A DNA stretch of 64,000 bases from Planktomarina sp. (GTDB taxonomy: Bacteria; Pseudomonadota; Alphaproteobacteria; Rhodobacterales; Rhodobacteraceae): contig JAFMEA010000002.1 in NCBI GenBank assembly GCA_017856985.1, positions 1-64,000 on the forward strand, in the 5' to 3' direction. How positions within the stretch are numbered: position 1 is the stretch's first letter; each line of letters opens with the position of its first letter. The translations under genes and the position numbers were made by a program. The notes beneath the pieces are model-generated. The model was not told the origin of the DNA, made no database searches, and saw nothing but the letters and a program-made list of their open reading frames with translations. Of the stretch, positions 1 to 11,424 are shown piece by piece.

Positions 1-181
1 AGGATAATGCTTTGCGTTTGCACTTGTTAGATTCTGTGGCCCACATGAGGTTGCTGACAATGGGTCTAATATTAATTTTGGTATTAAGATTTGCACCCAG
101 AGGGCTGATACCCGAAAAGTAACGCTTTCCTTTCATGGCTACGCAGTATAGGCGCCGCCTTGAGCAAGGAAGAGGCAACTA

Positions 182-1999
182 ATGGACCTGCGTAATATCG
201 CGATCATCGCACACGTCGACCACGGAAAAACTACGTTGGTTGATGAGCTTTTAAAACAATCGGGAACGTACCGAGACAACCAAACTACTACAGAGCGGGC
301 AATGGACAGTAATGACCTTGAGCGCGAGCGTGGTATAACAATTTTGGCTAAGGCGACATCAGTTGAATGGCAGGGAACGCGTATAAATATTGTTGACACG
401 CCTGGGCATGCTGACTTTGGAGGCGAAGTAGAACGAATACTATCCATGGTTGATGGCGTGGTATTACTAGTTGACGCTGCCGAGGGACCAATGCCACAAA
501 CTAAGTTTGTGACCTCAAAGGCTTTGGCGCTAGGCTTGAAGCCTATTGTGGTCGTTAATAAAGTAGATAAACCAGATGGTGAGCCGGATAGAGCATTGGA
601 CGAATGCTTTGATCTTTTTGCTTCGTTGGATGCAAATGAAGGGCAACTTGATTTTCCAGTACTTTATGCATCTGGCAGAGCGGGATGGGCCGACCAAGAA
701 CTGGATGGGCCTCGCGCCGATTTATCAGCATTATTTAATTTAATTATTAGTCACGTAGAGTCTCCTGAACAACAACAGAAAGTTAGCGAGCCATTTTCGA
801 TGCTTGCTACTACCCTTGGGGCGGATCAATTTATTGGCAGGATTTTAACGGGGCGAGTTGAGACAGGCCGGTTAAAAGCTGGTGAAACTGTTAAAGCACT
901 ATCTCGGGATGGTGAAAGAATAGAACAATTTCGTTGTACCAAAATTTTGGCTTTTCGTGGTTTGTCAAAAACGGCTATTGATGAGGCAGTTGCTGGAGAC
1001 ATAGTATCACTGGCCGGGATGTCAAAAGCGACAGTGGCAGACACTATTTGTGCCCTAGATGTAACTGATGCCATCCCTTCTCTTGCTATAGATCCTCCAA
1101 CAATTTCAGTTACTTTTGGAATAAATGACAGTCCCTTAGCTGGGCGAGATGGAAAAAAAGTACAAAGCCGTGTCATTCGAAAACGCCTGATGGACGAGGC
1201 TGAAACTAATGTTGCTATACGTGTTACCGATACGCCAAGTGGTGAATCTTTTGAGGTTGCTGGCCGTGGTGAATTGCAAATGGGTGTTTTGATCGAGAAT
1301 ATGCGCCGAGAGGGATTTGAGCTCTCTATAAGTCGTCCCCGCGTGTTATTTCGTGAGGAGGATGGTGTGCGGTTAGAGCCTATAGAAGAGGTTACAATAG
1401 ACGTAGATGAGGAATATTCAGGGGTAGTAATTGAAAAATTGACTGGTTCTAGAAAAGGTGACTTGGCTGAAATGAAATCAGCTGGTGCGGGAAAAACTCG
1501 TGTTATTGCACATGTCCCATCGCGTGGCTTGATAGGATACCAGGGTGAATTTATGACTGACACCCGGGGAACAGGAGTTTTGAACCGAGTTTTTTATAAT
1601 TGGTCTGCCCATAAAGGACCAATTCCAGGTCGACGTGCTGGTGTTCTAATTTCGATGGAAAATGGCTCTTCTGTACCTTACGCGTTATTTAACCTCGAGG
1701 ACCGTGGTAAGTTTTTTATTGGTGTTCAAGAAGACGTTTATCAAGGTATGATTATTGGTGAACATAATCGTGAAAACGATTTGGAAGTTAACCCTCTTAA
1801 AGGTAAAAAGCTTACTAACGTTCGAGCCAGCGGCACTGACGAGGCAGTGCGGTTAACTACTCCGATGAAAATGTCGCTTGAGGAAGCAATAGCGTATATA
1901 GATAACGACGAATTGGTAGAAGTTACGCCAAAAGTAATTCGATTGCGTAAGGTCCATTTAGATCCACATGAACGAAAACGAGCATCGCGTTCGGCTTAA
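182..1999 (+). CDS. typA: Translational GTPase TypA/BipA
   Basis: Ribosome-associated GTPase of the elongation-factor family, linked in other bacteria to ribosome assembly and growth under stress. The 605-residue product has the family's usual length. The N-terminal G domain shows the P-loop AHVDHGKTT (residues 10-18), DTPGH (72-76) and NKVD (126-129). EF-G-like domains III and V follow, then the TypA-specific C-terminal domain with the RGLIGYQGEF segment near residue 445. The ATG at 182 has a purine-rich Shine-Dalgarno (AGGAAGAGG) a few bases upstream. It is transcribed alone and converges on the DUF1330 gene 39 bases downstream. The 180 bases upstream hold no other gene that I can support. 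Confidence 0.97.
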   Translation: MDLRNIAIIAHVDHGKTTLVDELLKQSGTYRDNQTTTERAMDSNDLERERGITILAKATSVEWQGTRINIVDTPGHADFGGEVERILSMVDGVVLLVDAAEGPMPQTKFVTSKALALGLKPIVVVNKVDKPDGEPDRALDECFDLFASLDANEGQLDFPVLYASGRAGWADQELDGPRADLSALFNLIISHVESPEQQQKVSEPFSMLATTLGADQFIGRILTGRVETGRLKAGETVKALSRDGERIEQFRCTKILAFRGLSKTAIDEAVAGDIVSLAGMSKATVADTICALDVTDAIPSLAIDPPTISVTFGINDSPLAGRDGKKVQSRVIRKRLMDEAETNVAIRVTDTPSGESFEVAGRGELQMGVLIENMRREGFELSISRPRVLFREEDGVRLEPIEEVTIDVDEEYSGVVIEKLTGSRKGDLAEMKSAGAGKTRVIAHVPSRGLIGYQGEFMTDTRGTGVLNRVFYNWSAHKGPIPGRRAGVLISMENGSSVPYALFNLEDRGKFFIGVQEDVYQGMIIGEHNRENDLEVNPLKGKKLTNVRASGTDEAVRLTTPMKMSLEEAIAYIDNDELVEVTPKVIRLRKVHLDPHERKRASRSA

Positions 2000-2038
2000 A
2001 TTAGGTTCGCGATCTAAACTTTGTTGATTTGAAATAAA

Positions 2039-2329
2039 TTATTCTACGCATTCAACTATCATTAAGCTTCGTTGGAAGCCGCCCTCGCCCAATTTAATGG
2101 CTGCTTGATACCCACTTGAATGGTAACAGTCATGTGCTGCTTTAAGACTAGGGAACTGAGCCACAACGTTCCTTGTGTGCTCTTGTCCTTCTAGCTGCTC
2201 GTAAGTGCCACCTCGAGCTAAAAAAATACCTCCATGAGATTTTATAATTGGAGTTGCAGCCTCAGCGTAGGCTGCAAGCTTTTCAGTATTTAAAACATTT
2301 ACATGTGCGATCCATAATGCTTTTACCAT
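2039..2329 (-). CDS. DUF1330 family protein
   Basis: Small soluble protein of about 96 residues matching the DUF1330 family, a ferredoxin-like dimeric alpha-beta barrel fold with no assigned reaction. The sequence has the family layout: an N-terminal strand (KALWIAHVNV), a central glycine-rich segment (HGGIFLARGG) and a C-terminal strand (RSLMIVECVE). The first ATG is at 2329, three bases after the alaS stop on the same strand. A TTG codon directly abutting the alaS stop (2332) is an alternative start. The tight spacing suggests co-transcription with alaS. The function is unknown. Confidence 0.85.
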   Translation of the reverse strand: MVKALWIAHVNVLNTEKLAAYAEAATPIIKSHGGIFLARGGTYEQLEGQEHTRNVVAQFPSLKAAHDCYHSSGYQAAIKLGEGGFQRSLMIVECVE

Positions 2330-2332
2330 CAA

Positions 2333-4993
2333 TTACCCTTCTATCATTTGTTTTACTGCATTTATGGCCTGAGCAGCGTTCTTTGCTGATTGTGCTCCGC
2401 CTTGAGCCATATCAGCACGCCCACCACCACCTTTTCCACCGAGCTCACTGACCGCAATAGTAACCATATCAACGGCAGACAGGGTGTCTGTAAGATCTTT
2501 AGTAACACCAGCTGCTACTGCAATTTTACCATCTGATTCAGCAATTAATAAAACTGCACCTGATTTTAATTCGGCTTTTTTATTATCTATTAAGGTGGGT
2601 AAATCACGGCCCGTAACGCCTTGTAAAACCTCAGCTAAAAATAACCTTCCAGCCACGTTAATTGGCTTGGAAGTCTGAGCTCCTGCACCGCCTGACATTG
2701 CTAAATTACGGCGAAGATCAGTAACTTCATTCTTGAGCGCTTTGCGTTCATCAACGAGTTGTTTTGCTCTTACAGTTAAATCTGAATTTTGAACTTTAAG
2801 TATGTTGGCCGCTTCTGAAATAATACTCTGTTGGGACTGTATGTATGTGTTTGCTGTGCTTCCCGTAACCGCTTCAATACGCCGAACTCCAGCTGACGAA
2901 GCAGCATCGCCCAGTAATATAAAGCAACCAATATCTCCAGTTTGTCGCACATGGGTACCACCGCAAAGCTCAAGACTATAGGTGTTGGACGTGGTTCCTT
3001 TCTTTGAACGCTCAAGATAACCCATTGAAATAACTCTTACTTCATCCCCATATTTTTCGCCAAAGAGTGCTTGTGCGCCTATTGCACGAGCATCATCGGG
3101 TGTCATAATTCTTGTTTCAACATGGCTATTTTGTCGGATGTATTTATTTACTTCTGCTTGAACCTCTTCCAATTGTTTTGGCGTGAGGGCCTGTCCATGA
3201 CTGAAATCAAATCGTAGCCGATCATGATCATTAAGAGATCCACGTTGTGCAACATGTTCTCCTAACGATCGCCGCAAAGCTTCATGAAGTAGGTGCGTCG
3301 CAGAGTGGTTTGCGCGAATTTGAGAACGACGGGTTTGATCCACTGCAAGTTGAGCGAACTGACCCACAGAAACGCTTCCCTCCAACACTGTGCCCATATG
3401 GATTATAAGTTCAGCAGATTTGCGTGTATCCGTTATTTTTAGAGTGCCAGTGTCAGTTTTAATTTGTCCTGTATCCCCCACCTGTCCGCCACTTTCAGCG
3501 TAGAAAGGAGTTTGATTAAAAATTAGCTGCACAGTTGCTCCAACAGATACCGTTTTCAGTTCTTTAGTAGCTTCAACTAATGCTAATAGTTGTCCTTCAG
3601 ATTTTTCGGCATCATAGCCTAAGAACTCAGTCGCTCCATGGGTGTCTAATAGATCAAACCACATTGAATCATCGGCTATTTCGCCAGATCCAGACCAAGC
3701 TGCTCTTGCCTTTGCCTTTTGTTCGGACATCGCTACGTCAAAGCCTTCAGTGTCCACGGTCATCTTTTCATCTCGCAAAGCATCTTGGGTCAAATCTAGT
3801 GGAAACCCAAAGGTGTCATACAGCTTAAACGCTGTCTTTCCAGGCAAAGACCCGCCTGGACGCAATTGTGAGATTTCATCTTCCAGTAATTTCAGTCCCC
3901 GGTCCAATGTGGTTCTAAAACGAGTTTCCTCCTGGAGAAGTGTTTCCTCAATCATTGCTTGGGCTTGAACTAACTCTGGATAGGCAGCGCCCATTTGCTG
4001 TACAAGTGATGGAACTAACCTATGCAATAGGGGGTCTTCCGCTCCTATTAAATGGGCGTGGCGCATTGCACGCCGCATTATGCGGCGCAAAACATAACCA
4101 CGGCCATCTTTAGACGGCAGGACTCCGTCTGCTATTAAAAAAGAGGTAGAGCGTAAGTGGTCTGCAATAACCCGATGATGTGTTTTGTCTGGCCCATCTG
4201 GGTCGGAGGATGTTGCATTCGCCGACGCTTCTATAAGGCTACGTATCAAATCAGTAGAGTAATTATCGTTTGTCCCCTGCAATAACGCTGCAACCCGCTC
4301 TATGCCCATGCCCGTATCAATTGATTGAGACAACAATGGTGCGCGGTTACCATCTTCAAATTGCTCAAACTGCATGAACACGAGGTTCCAAATCTCTACA
4401 AAGCGATCACCGTCTTCGTCAGCACTTCCTGGAGGGCCACCCCAGATATGTTCCCCATGGTCATAAAAAATTTCTGAGCTAGGGCCACACGGGCCGGTTG
4501 GCCCCATCATCCAAAAGTTATCATCCGTTTCAATTCTAATAATTTTATCATCTGAAAACCCAGCAACCTTTTTCCATATTTCAGCGGCTTCATGATCGTC
4601 ATGATAAACAGTAACAATTAATTTTTCCTTGGGTATGCAAAGCTCTTTGGTAAGCATTTCCCAGGCGTAGACAATTGCCTCTTGTTTGAAGTAATCCCCA
4701 AAACTAAAATTACCCATCATTTCAAAGAAGGTGTGGTGCCTAGCTGTATATCCAACGTTATCCAAATCGTTATGTTTGCCCCCTGCTCGCACACATTTTT
4801 GAGCAGTTGCAGCACGAGTATAATCCTGGGTCTCCACACCCGTAAAAAGGTTCTTAAACTGGACCATTCCAGAATTCACAAACATCAATGTTGGATCGTT
4901 GCGTGGCACAAGTGGACTAGAAGGTAAAACCTTATGTCCTTGGCGGGCGTAAAAGTCCAAGAAAGTTGAGCGGATGTCATTCAGCGTAGGCAT
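2333..4993 (-). CDS. alaS: Alanyl-tRNA synthetase
   Basis: Class II synthetase that charges tRNA-Ala in the cytoplasm. The 886-residue length is typical. The protein begins with the catalytic domain ([17 protein letters not shown]), followed by the editing domain with the zinc-binding [10 protein letters not shown] motif and the downstream CGGTH cysteine/histidine motif, and ends with a C-Ala domain carrying the glycine-rich [15 protein letters not shown] segment. It lies downstream of recA on the same strand, an arrangement common in Alphaproteobacteria. The recA terminator between them suggests that alaS has its own promoter in the roughly 130-base gap. Confidence 0.98.
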   Translation of the reverse strand: MPTLNDIRSTFLDFYARQGHKVLPSSPLVPRNDPTLMFVNSGMVQFKNLFTGVETQDYTRAATAQKCVRAGGKHNDLDNVGYTARHHTFFEMMGNFSFGDYFKQEAIVYAWEMLTKELCIPKEKLIVTVYHDDHEAAEIWKKVAGFSDDKIIRIETDDNFWMMGPTGPCGPSSEIFYDHGEHIWGGPPGSADEDGDRFVEIWNLVFMQFEQFEDGNRAPLLSQSIDTGMGIERVAALLQGTNDNYSTDLIRSLIEASANATSSDPDGPDKTHHRVIADHLRSTSFLIADGVLPSKDGRGYVLRRIMRRAMRHAHLIGAEDPLLHRLVPSLVQQMGAAYPELVQAQAMIEETLLQEETRFRTTLDRGLKLLEDEISQLRPGGSLPGKTAFKLYDTFGFPLDLTQDALRDEKMTVDTEGFDVAMSEQKAKARAAWSGSGEIADDSMWFDLLDTHGATEFLGYDAEKSEGQLLALVEATKELKTVSVGATVQLIFNQTPFYAESGGQVGDTGQIKTDTGTLKITDTRKSAELIIHMGTVLEGSVSVGQFAQLAVDQTRRSQIRANHSATHLLHEALRRSLGEHVAQRGSLNDHDRLRFDFSHGQALTPKQLEEVQAEVNKYIRQNSHVETRIMTPDDARAIGAQALFGEKYGDEVRVISMGYLERSKKGTTSNTYSLELCGGTHVRQTGDIGCFILLGDAASSAGVRRIEAVTGSTANTYIQSQQSIISEAANILKVQNSDLTVRAKQLVDERKALKNEVTDLRRNLAMSGGAGAQTSKPINVAGRLFLAEVLQGVTGRDLPTLIDNKKAELKSGAVLLIAESDGKIAVAAGVTKDLTDTLSAVDMVTIAVSELGGKGGGGRADMAQGGAQSAKNAAQAINAVKQMIEG

Positions 4994-5066
4994 TTTATTA
5001 AAAAAACCTCTTAATTTATATTCGGCGAAGACTTACAACTCATATTGTGTAGTGTCCACGCCAAAG

Positions 5067-5100
5067 AAAATACCCCGAAAATCATATTTCGAGGTATTTT
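5067..5100 (-). terminator. Probable Rho-independent terminator of recA
   Basis: Read on the minus strand, 5100-5067 forms a 14-base-pair stem (arms 5087-5100 and 5067-5080) around a 6-base loop. There is one G-U wobble, which would be an A-C mismatch on the opposite strand, so the hairpin favours minus-strand RNA. The stem ends in a run of U residues. It starts about 25 bases after the recA stop and lies before alaS. Confidence 0.75.
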
Positions 5101-5125
5101 AAAAAATTTAATATTGATTGATTTT

Positions 5126-6214
5126 TTATAAATCAATCACATTATCTTCATCTTTATTGGCTGGCTTAACTTCATCGTTTGATTTTTCAACGTCGAGGCC
5201 ATGTGCCGCACGAATCTTTTGTTCAATCTCGCTGGCCATCAGAGCATTTTCTTGGAGAAATATCTTTGCATTTTCACGCCCTTGTCCAATACGCTCGTCA
5301 CCGTAGCTATACCAGCTGCCAGATTTTTCAACGAGACCAACTTTAACACCTAAATCTACGAGCTCGCCCATTTTTGAGATGCCCTCACCATACATTATGT
5401 CAAACTCTACCTGTTTGAACGGTGGTGCAACTTTGTTTTTAACAACCTTAACCCGTGTTGCGTTACCTACAATTTCATCTTTATCTTTAAGTGCACCAAT
5501 TCTACGAATATCAAGTCGTACTGAGGCGTAAAATTTAAGAGCGTTACCGCCTGATGTTGTTTCAGGGCTACCAAACATTACTCCAATTTTCATACGAATT
5601 TGGTTGATAAAAATTACCATACAGTTCGATTTACTTATACTCCCAGTTAGCTTTCGCATTGCTTGGCTCATAAGCCTCGCTTGTGCACCAACTTGATGAT
5701 CACCCATATCACCTTCTATTTCAGCTCTTGGAGTAAGTGCTGCAACAGAATCCACAACTACCATCGACACTGCTCCTGAGCGGATTAGAGTGTCCGTAAT
5801 CTCAAGTGCCTGCTCTCCAGTGTCTGGCTGAGAAATTAGTAACTCGTCTAAATTAACACCTAATTTTTTAGCATAACTTGGATCAAGGGCATGTTCAGCA
5901 TCCACAAATGCACAAACGCCCCCTTTTTTTTGTTCTTCTGCAATACAGTGAAGTGTTAAAGTTGTTTTCCCAGAGGATTCGGGTCCATAAATCTCAACAA
6001 CGCGGCCCTTTGGTAAGCCCCCAATGCCAAGTGCAATGTCCAACCCAATTGAACCAGTTGATGTTGACTCAATTTCTTGAACGGCGTTACCGTCGCCAAG
6101 TTTCATAATAGAACCCTTGCCAAATTGGCGTTCTATTTGCGCCAAAGCGCTGTCTAATGCCTTTTGTCTGTCGCCTGATTTTGGTGTCATTGTGATTAAA
6201 TCTGCCGCTGCCAT
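5126..6214 (-). CDS. recA: Recombinase RecA
   Basis: DNA strand-exchange ATPase and LexA co-protease of the SOS response. With the start at the ATG at 6214 the product has 362 residues, the usual RecA length. A TAAGGAG Shine-Dalgarno lies at 6223-6229. The open frame extends 31 codons further upstream, but that extension lacks family similarity and would place the start past the SOS box. Walker A GPESSGKT is at residues 77-84. The Walker B region ([11 protein letters not shown]), the DNA-binding loop region ([14 protein letters not shown]) and an acidic C-terminus are visible. An SOS box lies about 50 bases upstream of the start, and a terminator follows the stop. Confidence 0.98.
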   Translation of the reverse strand: MAAADLITMTPKSGDRQKALDSALAQIERQFGKGSIMKLGDGNAVQEIESTSTGSIGLDIALGIGGLPKGRVVEIYGPESSGKTTLTLHCIAEEQKKGGVCAFVDAEHALDPSYAKKLGVNLDELLISQPDTGEQALEITDTLIRSGAVSMVVVDSVAALTPRAEIEGDMGDHQVGAQARLMSQAMRKLTGSISKSNCMVIFINQIRMKIGVMFGSPETTSGGNALKFYASVRLDIRRIGALKDKDEIVGNATRVKVVKNKVAPPFKQVEFDIMYGEGISKMGELVDLGVKVGLVEKSGSWYSYGDERIGQGRENAKIFLQENALMASEIEQKIRAAHGLDVEKSNDEVKPANKDEDNVIDL

Positions 6215-6264
6215 TGTTACTTTCTCCTTATTCCATAAACTCGAATGAGGGACAATGCCAAAGT

Positions 6265-6279
6265 GTTCACCTCTTGTTC
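6265..6279 (-). promoter_or_regulatory. LexA/SOS box upstream of recA
   Basis: A direct repeat GTTC-N7-GTTC is present at 6265-6268 and 6276-6279 (GAAC-N7-GAAC on the recA strand). This is the form of LexA site known from Alphaproteobacteria. It lies 50 bases upstream of the recA ATG, where a repressor would cover the promoter. The match is exact in both half-sites. Confidence 0.85.
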
Positions 6280-6352
6280 TACTCTTATGAGACCAAAACA
6301 AGAACATTTCAAGTAATTTCTATAAAATAAATTATAGGAAGAATATAATCCG

Positions 6353-7525
6353 TTAATTAAGTGGATTAGAAGACTTCTGGAAAACGACAATGTACAATCC
6401 GTCGTTATTTTTGGTTGGAAAGTGTTGGGCCTCAGCCATAATACTCAAATTTTCAAATTTTTTAAGTAAGAAATCACGTTGTTCTTGGTTTTCTGAAGTA
6501 AAAATGGAGCATGTTATCATAGTGAACGTACCTCCAGGTTTAACCAAACTTTCAGCCTTGATTAGTATCTGGCGTTGTAGTTTTTGATACTCCGTTATTT
6601 TAGCTTGGGTTAACTTCCATTTTTCTTCTGGAGAACGCCTCCACGCACCTGACCCGGAGCATGGAATATCACAAAATACTGAATCAAATTGAGCACAATC
6701 ATCAATTTGATCGGGTAGGATAATTTTAATATTATGCCCACCGCGTAAAGCGCGTACTTCTAGTTCCGACATTCGCTTTGTATTTGCATCATGCGCAAAT
6801 ACTACTTCACCTGTTCTTGCTGAAACAGCCAAACTTTTACCACCGCCACCAGCACAGAAATCTAACACTTTTCCTTTTCCTGGTATTAACATTGCCACAG
6901 CCTGAGATGCTGCATCTTGTAGTTCGAACCAGCCCTTTTGATAAATGTCATGCATAACAACACGTCTAGGGTTTGTTATTACGGTAAGGGCAGTATCACA
7001 AATAGGGTTAACAATAGTATCTATCATATTATCAGCTAAAGCTTTTTGTACTTCGATTGGCGTTGCCTTTTGGGTATTAACACGTAAACAAATTGGCGCG
7101 CGATGTCGTAAGGATTCTGCGATTTCAGAGGCCTTTTTTATTCCATAAGAGTTGAAAAGCTCTTCAATGATCCAGTCCTGTAGGTCAAAAGTGTCCTGTT
7201 CAGTACTTTTAAATGGAGTGATCTCATCATTGGTGAGAGGTGTAGGCGCATGACCAATATTATTAAACAGGTTTTCCAATTTCACACCATTTGTCTGTAA
7301 GGAACCAATCGCCCAAGCCCTAGCTGATATTGGTTTGGGCCAGGCACCTGCTGATCGACGACATCTAACAGCTTGAAAAACGAGGTCACGGATGGCTGCC
7401 CGATCCTTAGAGCCTGCAAACCTATTTCCCCTGCCCCAGTTGGTCAGTGCTTTTTCTGTAGGTACCCCAACTAAAATAGAATCCAGCACCTCAATCATGG
7501 CGGAGATCCGCGCTCCAGGAGTCAT
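6353..7525 (-). CDS. RsmB-like 16S rRNA (cytosine-C5) methyltransferase
   Basis: SAM-dependent RNA m5C methyltransferase of the NOL1/NOP2/Sun family, 390 residues, most like RsmB/Fmu. The SAM site is the VLDFCAGGGGKSLA segment. Motif IV contains the PCSGSG cysteine and motif VI the TCS cysteine, the two-cysteine pair used by this family. The N-terminal part is shorter than E. coli RsmB and its NusB-like domain is divergent or reduced, as in many alphaproteobacterial homologues. The ATG at 7525 directly abuts the guaB stop, so the two genes are probably co-transcribed and translationally coupled. The exact target base cannot be read from the sequence. Confidence 0.88.
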   Translation of the reverse strand: MTPGARISAMIEVLDSILVGVPTEKALTNWGRGNRFAGSKDRAAIRDLVFQAVRCRRSAGAWPKPISARAWAIGSLQTNGVKLENLFNNIGHAPTPLTNDEITPFKSTEQDTFDLQDWIIEELFNSYGIKKASEIAESLRHRAPICLRVNTQKATPIEVQKALADNMIDTIVNPICDTALTVITNPRRVVMHDIYQKGWFELQDAASQAVAMLIPGKGKVLDFCAGGGGKSLAVSARTGEVVFAHDANTKRMSELEVRALRGGHNIKIILPDQIDDCAQFDSVFCDIPCSGSGAWRRSPEEKWKLTQAKITEYQKLQRQILIKAESLVKPGGTFTMITCSIFTSENQEQRDFLLKKFENLSIMAEAQHFPTKNNDGLYIVVFQKSSNPLN

Positions 7526-9037
<1,512 letters not shown>

Positions 9038-9228
9038 CTAAAGGGGGTATCTTCGAATAGATAAGCCTCTAATAAAAAAGACGAGTATTAGTGTTTGTTT
9101 GTCTCAAATCATATAAAATTTGTAAATTAACAATGTTTGGCGCTGATGATACATTTTCAGACGCAGATGTTCTTTATCAAGATTATATGAAGCGTAGATT
9201 GTGGATATAAACATCAAAGGATTATCGT

Positions 9229-11268
9229 ATGGTACAAGAGCATTTGGTCCTTTTTACACCGTCGGGTAGACGGGGACATTTTGAAACAGGTACGCCTATT
9301 TTAACTGCCGCAAGGCAGTTGGGGGTTGATCTTGATTCAGTCTGTGGAGGCCGTGGAATTTGTTCCAAATGCCAAATCACTCCCGGATATGGTGAATTTC
9401 CTAAACACGGTATCATCGTTAAGGAGGGAGCCTTATCTGATTGGAATGCGGTTGAGCAGCGTTACCAAGATAAGCGTGGATTGATTGAGGGACGGCGATT
9501 GGGCTGTCAGGCAACTGTACAGAATGATATAGTCATTGATGTTCCCCCCGAAAGCCAAATTCATAAGCAGGTAGTACGTAAGCGTGCTGAGGTTCTTGAT
9601 ATTACCTTAAATCCCTCTGTCCGTTTGTTTTATGTTGAGGTCGAGGAGCCTGACATGCATAAACCGTCGGGAGATTTAGAAAGATTAATAGCAGCTTTAG
9701 AAAGCCAATGGCCCTTAAAAAAACTACAAGCTGACCTAAGTATTTTACCAAAAATGCAATCTATTTTGCGAAAAGGGGACTGGAAGGTTACCTGCGCAGT
9801 TCACCATTCGGATGAACATGGTATCCCCCAAATTATTCATCTATGGCCAGGGTTTTATGAAGGTTCAATTTACGGTATGGCTGTTGACCTAGGTTCCACA
9901 ACAATCGCAGCACATCTGTGCGATCTTCAAACTGGCAACGTTATAGCTTCATCAGGATTAATGAACCCACAAATCCGGTTTGGTGAAGACCTAATGAGTA
10001 GGGTCAGCTATGCAATGATGAATACAAACGGTGATCAAGAAATGACCAGGGCCGTACGCGAAGGCATGGACGAATTATTTACAAAAATAGCCTTTGATGC
10101 TGAAGTTGATAAAGAACTTATCATGGATGCAGTTTTTGTTTGTAATCCGGTGATGCACCATCTCTTTTTAGGTATTGATCCATTTGAGCTTGGGCAGGCT
10201 CCCTTTGCATTAGCCACCTCCAATTCTATAAGTTTGCATGCGAGGCAACTTGGTATAAATATTCATAAAAGCGCCAGAGCCTATTTTTTGCCGTGTATTG
10301 CTGGCCACGTCGGAGCCGATGCTGCTGCAGTTGCTCTTTCAGAGGCTCCAAATAAATCTGACGATTTAGTTCTGGTTGTAGACGTTGGGACTAATGCTGA
10401 AATTTTATTAGGTAATAAAGAAAAAGTTTTAGCTTGTTCCTCTCCGACAGGTCCCGCCTTTGAGGGTGCTCAAATTAGCTCCGGCCAACGAGCAGCACCT
10501 GGTGCAATTGAAAAAGTTGAGATTGACCCTTCCACCAAGGAACCACGGTTCCGAGTTATTGGCTGTGATCTCTGGTCAAATGAAAAGGGATTTTGGGAAG
10601 AAACCAACGATACAGGCATAACTGGAATTTGTGGGTCGGGAATAATTGAAGCAATAGCAGAGATGCGAATGGCAGGAATTTTGGATCCATCAGGACTTAT
10701 TGGCTCTGCTACACAAACGGGCACTGCACGTTGCGTGTTGGATGGTCGAACTAACAGCTATGTAATGCATGATGCATCTGAGACTGGTGGGCCTAAAATT
10801 ACAGTAACTAATCCAGACATACGGGCCATTCAAATGGCCAAAGCTGCATTGTATTCCGGCGCAAGGCTATTGATGGATAAATTTGGAGTAGACACGGTCG
10901 ACCGAGTGGTTCTAGCAGGCGCCTTTGGCGCTCATATCTCGCCCAAGCATGCTATGGTTTTAGGCATGATCCCGGATGTTCCTTTTGAAAAGGTTACTTC
11001 AGCCGGTAATGCGGCTGGATCGGGAGCCCGTATCGCGTTGATCGACAAATCCCAGCGGGCAGAAATTGAGGAAACTGTTCGCCGGATAGAAAAAATTGAA
11101 ACAGCAATAGAACCAAAGTTTCAGGAACATTTTGTAAATGCTTCGGCCATCCCAAACTCAGGTGATCCGTTCACTTTACTTAAAGAAAAAATACCACTAC
11201 CCACAGTAAACTTCAACACTGGTGGTGGCGATGGAGCTGGCTCTGGTCGGCGACGACGTCGACGATAG
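9229..11268 (+). CDS. RACo-like corrinoid activation protein (2Fe-2S ferredoxin plus ASKHA ATPase, DUF4445)
   Basis: Probable ATP-dependent reductive activator of corrinoid methyltransferase systems; members return inactive cob(II)alamin to cob(I)alamin. The 679-residue protein starts with a plant-type [2Fe-2S] ferredoxin domain with Cys39, Cys45, Cys48 and Cys93. A linker follows, then an ASKHA-type ATPase module from about residue 215, with the phosphate loops DLGSTT (220-225) and VVDVGTNAE (about 383) and the later GAFGAH segment. The ATG at 9229 has AAAGGA upstream. The C-terminus ends in a glycine-rich linker and six arginines, which is unusual. No corrinoid protein is adjacent. An MttB-family methyltransferase at 45.2 kb and cobalamin genes at 36-40 kb are the likely functional context. 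The family assignment is strong; the partner is inferred. Confidence 0.9.
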   Translation: MVQEHLVLFTPSGRRGHFETGTPILTAARQLGVDLDSVCGGRGICSKCQITPGYGEFPKHGIIVKEGALSDWNAVEQRYQDKRGLIEGRRLGCQATVQNDIVIDVPPESQIHKQVVRKRAEVLDITLNPSVRLFYVEVEEPDMHKPSGDLERLIAALESQWPLKKLQADLSILPKMQSILRKGDWKVTCAVHHSDEHGIPQIIHLWPGFYEGSIYGMAVDLGSTTIAAHLCDLQTGNVIASSGLMNPQIRFGEDLMSRVSYAMMNTNGDQEMTRAVREGMDELFTKIAFDAEVDKELIMDAVFVCNPVMHHLFLGIDPFELGQAPFALATSNSISLHARQLGINIHKSARAYFLPCIAGHVGADAAAVALSEAPNKSDDLVLVVDVGTNAEILLGNKEKVLACSSPTGPAFEGAQISSGQRAAPGAIEKVEIDPSTKEPRFRVIGCDLWSNEKGFWEETNDTGITGICGSGIIEAIAEMRMAGILDPSGLIGSATQTGTARCVLDGRTNSYVMHDASETGGPKITVTNPDIRAIQMAKAALYSGARLLMDKFGVDTVDRVVLAGAFGAHISPKHAMVLGMIPDVPFEKVTSAGNAAGSGARIALIDKSQRAEIEETVRRIEKIETAIEPKFQEHFVNASAIPNSGDPFTLLKEKIPLPTVNFNTGGGDGAGSGRRRRRR

Positions 11269-11346
11269 ATTGTTGGCAATAGATCTAATGAGTGTCTTTT
11301 TTGTTCGTTGACGGCCTTAACGTGGGGTAATACCAATTAGCATCAG

Positions 11347-11420
11347 GCGGGTATGGTGAAAAGGTATCACGCGAGCTTCCCAAGCTTAAGTTACGGGTTC
11401 AATTCCCGTTACCCGCTCCA
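11347..11420 (+). tRNA. tRNA-Gly (anticodon CCC)
   Basis: A 74-base cloverleaf with encoded CCA. The acceptor arm GCGGGTA pairs with TACCCGC, discriminator base T. The D-arm lies within GTGAAAAGGTATCAC. The anticodon loop is TTCCCAA, giving CCC, and the T-arm contains GGTTCAATTCC. The overall sequence resembles bacterial tRNA-Gly(CCC). It lies between the RACo-like gene and the 3' end of sufS, which converges five bases away. Confidence 0.95.
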
Positions 11421-11424
11421 AAGT

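Noticed and set aside
1..181. Promoter or small RNA upstream of typA
   Set aside because: Hexamers resembling -35 and -10 elements are present but with wrong spacing, and no stable structure is evident.
6215..6307. N-terminal extension of RecA in the longer open frame
   Set aside because: It is not RecA-like, places the start past the LexA box, and lacks a ribosome site as good as TAAGGAG at 6223-6229.
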